This document shows positions 4,849-6,771 of a DNA stretch of 6,771 bases, piece by piece. The translations under genes were made by a program, and so were the position numbers. The stretch is taken from assembly GCA_030626185.1 (NCBI GenBank), contig DAOUPL010000044.1, positions 1 to 6,771 on the forward strand, in the 5' to 3' direction. How positions within the stretch are numbered: position 1 is the stretch's first letter; every line of letters starts with the position of its first letter. The DNA comes from a bacterium (lineage in GTDB: Bacteria > Babelota > Babeliae > Babelales > Vermiphilaceae). A model generated the notes under the pieces. It worked only from the letters and a program-made list of their open reading frames with translations. It was not told the DNA's origin and made no database searches.

Positions 4849-6630
4849 TTAATCAGAATCAGTAATAGAAAGCTGATCTTCGCTCTCAGGGGCAACTGAA
4901 AAATGCTCTAGATCTTGTAAAATAGATTCTTTTACCTGAGCCATAATCATATGAACTTGATTGTAATCACCTTTAAAGACAATCGCTTTACCTGGTTTCA
5001 TCATAATGCGTACATGACGATCTTGTAAATTGATAACTTTACGACCTTCACTAATTTGAATTGATGTTCTATCAATACCAAGTATTTTTAACTGCCCAAT
5101 AATAATATTAAACATTTGCATAGTACCAACCGCCTTAAACGGTCCAATAGTTATCTCTATGCCACGCATCAGAGTATCTTTGTTCTTTTCTCGTGCATCA
5201 AGAATGTTAAACCCAATAGATAACATAACCGCTGATATAATTGTAGTAAGCACAATTACCACAACTGCCAAAACATATTGATATTGACTCAATGTGCCAG
5301 AACCGTATAAAATAGTTGCGACTACAAGACCAACTTCACCACGTGCAACCATTGAGGAACCAAAAAGATAAACGTCAATTGGACGCCAATAATAGGTAGA
5401 TTTTCCATAAAAAAGATTATGAGAAGCAGTTGCCAACCAACAAGAAAACATTTTTGATACAATTGCAACAATAAGCAATATAAAAACTAATACCCAATCA
5501 CTAAATGACAATACACTCACATCAATTTGCAATCCAATTGATCCTAAAAAAATAGGTAATAAAATACCATTTACAAATGGTGAAATTGCCTTTTCTGCAC
5601 GATGCCTCACATCACCAATTCGATGAAACAATCCCGCAAAATAGGCGCCAGTAATTCCTGCTATACCACCAAAAAGCTCTACAAACGCAAAAGCCAACAA
5701 CATAAAAACGTTTGCTGCCGGTACAATAAAACTAGGTAAACCAACAAAATTTAAAAATCTAATAACACGCGGTACAATTAATGTACCAACACCAAACAAC
5801 ACCGTAAACGCAATCATCATATCGCGCAATGCACCAAGCATTGATGTGTCATGATGCCCAACAAGCGTAAACTGCATAGGTCCAAAAAAACCTGCTTGTG
5901 CACCTAAAAAGAAAAAAGATAATAAAATTACCGCACAAATATCATCAATAATCGCTGCACCCAACGTTGCTTTTGAACTTCGTAAATGCATTTTGTTATG
6001 CGCAAACAACATAGCCACTGGAATAGAAACACTTGTTGCAGCAAAAACTACCCCCATAGAAATAATTTCAGTCAAAAACCACTCATGCGCCACAAGATAA
6101 TACAACGTGCCCACAACTGCCGCAATTGGAATAATTGCACCTAAAAAACCTGCTACTGCTGCAGTATGACCGGTAGAAAGAATACCGCGAACATCGGTCT
6201 CATACCCCGCAATCCACAATAAATACGGTACCGTAAATGCCGATGATAACAAAAGTATAAAAAAGATAAACAAATCAATTGAGGCAAAACTATACAAAAA
6301 ACCGGTTGCATGATCAACGATCAACAGTGGCCCAGTAAAAAACGGCATACCAACTAAATTTATAGCTGATGGCCCAAGAAAAATTCCTGCTATAATTTGC
6401 CCAGCAACTAATGGTAAACGCAACGTTAAATTAAGCAACTTCCCACAAATCATAACCCATCCAAGAAAGATGGCAATAAAAAGCGCAAACTTTGCCACAA
6501 AGACTGAATACAGCCCTGTGCGCACCAATAAGCCTGTTGGTAAAGCAAATCGTGTTGTTGGCTCCGCTAATAACACTCCCGCATTTAATAAAGTAAAAAA
6601 GTAAAGTAGTCCTTTACCTATTTTTTCCAT
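4849..6630 (-). CDS. CPA2-family cation/proton antiporter with an unassigned cytosolic tail
   Basis: An integral membrane Na+/H+ or K+/H+ exchanger of 593 residues. The first about 475 residues hold some 12-13 hydrophobic segments with family marks: RLPLVAGQIIAGIFLGPSAI (71-90), IAGYETDV (140-147), FAATSVSIPVAML (196-208), AAIIDDICAVILL (225-237) with the ion-binding pair Asp229-Asp230, GSIGLQIDVSVL (363-374), Lys392 in VSKMFSCW (the membrane Lys of the NapA/NhaA type) and MVARGEVGLVVATI (427-440), where most relatives have P-R-G-E. The double Asp and Lys suggest an electrogenic Na+/H+ exchanger (inference). The first 22 residues add an extra hydrophobic segment. After about 480 the chain is soluble (about 112 residues, ending acidic); it has no nucleotide-binding GxGxxG, so it is not the usual TrkA-N/RCK domain. 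The ATG at 6630 follows AAGGA by 8 bases. It is read in the same direction as the importer operon, 127 bases before yerC, with no clear terminator between. Confidence 0.92.
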   Translation of the reverse strand: MEKIGKGLLYFFTLLNAGVLLAEPTTRFALPTGLLVRTGLYSVFVAKFALFIAIFLGWVMICGKLLNLTLRLPLVAGQIIAGIFLGPSAINLVGMPFFTGPLLIVDHATGFLYSFASIDLFIFFILLLSSAFTVPYLLWIAGYETDVRGILSTGHTAAVAGFLGAIIPIAAVVGTLYYLVAHEWFLTEIISMGVVFAATSVSIPVAMLFAHNKMHLRSSKATLGAAIIDDICAVILLSFFFLGAQAGFFGPMQFTLVGHHDTSMLGALRDMMIAFTVLFGVGTLIVPRVIRFLNFVGLPSFIVPAANVFMLLAFAFVELFGGIAGITGAYFAGLFHRIGDVRHRAEKAISPFVNGILLPIFLGSIGLQIDVSVLSFSDWVLVFILLIVAIVSKMFSCWLATASHNLFYGKSTYYWRPIDVYLFGSSMVARGEVGLVVATILYGSGTLSQYQYVLAVVVIVLTTIISAVMLSIGFNILDAREKNKDTLMRGIEITIGPFKAVGTMQMFNIIIGQLKILGIDRTSIQISEGRKVINLQDRHVRIMMKPGKAIVFKGDYNQVHMIMAQVKESILQDLEHFSVAPESEDQLSITDSD

Positions 6631-6680
6631 AGATACGGTCCTTTAGTTTTTGAAAAAAAGACAATACACGCTCAACCTTT

Positions 6681-6709
6681 AGATTACGTATTATTCAATT
6701 TTTTGACAA
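6681..6709 (-). promoter_or_regulatory. Candidate sigma-70 promoter for the antiporter gene
   Basis: TTGTCA (6709-6704, 5 of 6) and TAATCT (6686-6681, 3 of 6) are 17 bases apart on the minus strand, placing the start near 6674 and the ATG about 45 bases downstream. The -10 match is poor, so this rests mainly on the -35 and the spacing. Confidence 0.35.
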
Positions 6710-6770
6710 GAAAATTAAACAAGTTTGTTACAGCAAAGTGATTAGTTCCGCCTTTAGCGCAAAGTAATAA
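6684..6770 (-). CDS. Possible last 28 codons of a gene entering from the right edge
   Basis: A minus-strand frame is open from the right edge (6770) to TAA at 6686-6684 and encodes 28 residues including CAKGGTNHFAVTNLF. Its codons end mostly in A or T like the neighbouring genes and the residues look protein-like, but 28 codons are too few to prove coding and I recognise no family. A second minus-strand frame is also open from the edge to a TAA about 40 bases in, so the choice is uncertain. If real, the gene would end 53 bases before the antiporter start and its 3' end would contain the candidate antiporter promoter. Confidence 0.25.
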   Translation of the reverse strand, partial: LLLCAKGGTNHFAVTNLFNFLVKKLNNT

Positions 6771-6771
6771 G

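Noticed and set aside
1..6771. CRISPR, phage, toxin-antitoxin, insertion sequence or RNA genes
   Set aside because: No direct-repeat array, transposase motif, tRNA-like T-loop or toxin-sized gene pair was visible on either strand.

Overview
The window is a bacterial chromosome segment that is A+T-rich by eye, with A/T-ending codons and ATG, GTG and probably TTG starts. It is densely packed: no gap without a gene exceeds 198 bases, and there is no rRNA, tRNA, insertion sequence or CRISPR array. TGA is used as a stop (all three transporter genes), so the code is the standard bacterial one. The host cannot be named from sequence alone. The low G+C, amino-acid scavenging, a YerC-type TrpR-like regulator and the rpmE-prfA pair would fit a host-dependent candidate-phylum bacterium such as Dependentiae (TM6), but this is a low-confidence guess and a Firmicutes-like or other low-G+C lineage is not excluded.

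Layout. (1) 1-986, minus strand: rpmE (ribosomal protein L31, zinc-binding form) followed 17 bases later by prfA (peptide chain release factor 1), which runs off the left edge with its GGQ catalytic loop visible. (2) 987-1184: a divergent intergenic region with one promoter candidate for each direction. (3) 1185-2336, plus strand: the only plus-strand gene, a membrane-anchored alpha/beta-hydrolase with a complete Ser-Asp-His triad. It converges on, and overlaps by 10 bases, the transporter operon. (4) 4721 down to 2327, minus strand: four overlapping genes, namely a TrpR-like HTH regulator (YerC family), then the solute-binding protein, permease and ATPase of a polar amino-acid ABC importer. 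A sigma-70-like extended -10 promoter and a perfect 8-bp inverted repeat lie just upstream. (5) 6630 down to 4849, minus strand: a CPA2-type cation/proton antiporter with a double-Asp motif, a conserved membrane Lys and an unassigned cytosolic C-terminal tail. (6) 6631-6771: antiporter promoter region, possibly overlapping the last codons of another minus-strand gene that enters from the right edge.

Working together. The regulator and importer form one transcription and translation unit, so the simplest reading is an amino-acid-sensing repressor controlling uptake of an amino acid (family-level inference; ligand unknown). The importer has unusual details: its ATPase has Gln in place of the H-loop His, and its binding protein lacks a lipobox and has altered ligand-pocket positions. 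The antiporter would handle Na+/H+ or K+/H+ homeostasis, and rpmE-prfA is translation housekeeping. I see no defence, phage or biosynthetic-cluster genes. The most unusual unit is the regulator-transporter operon.
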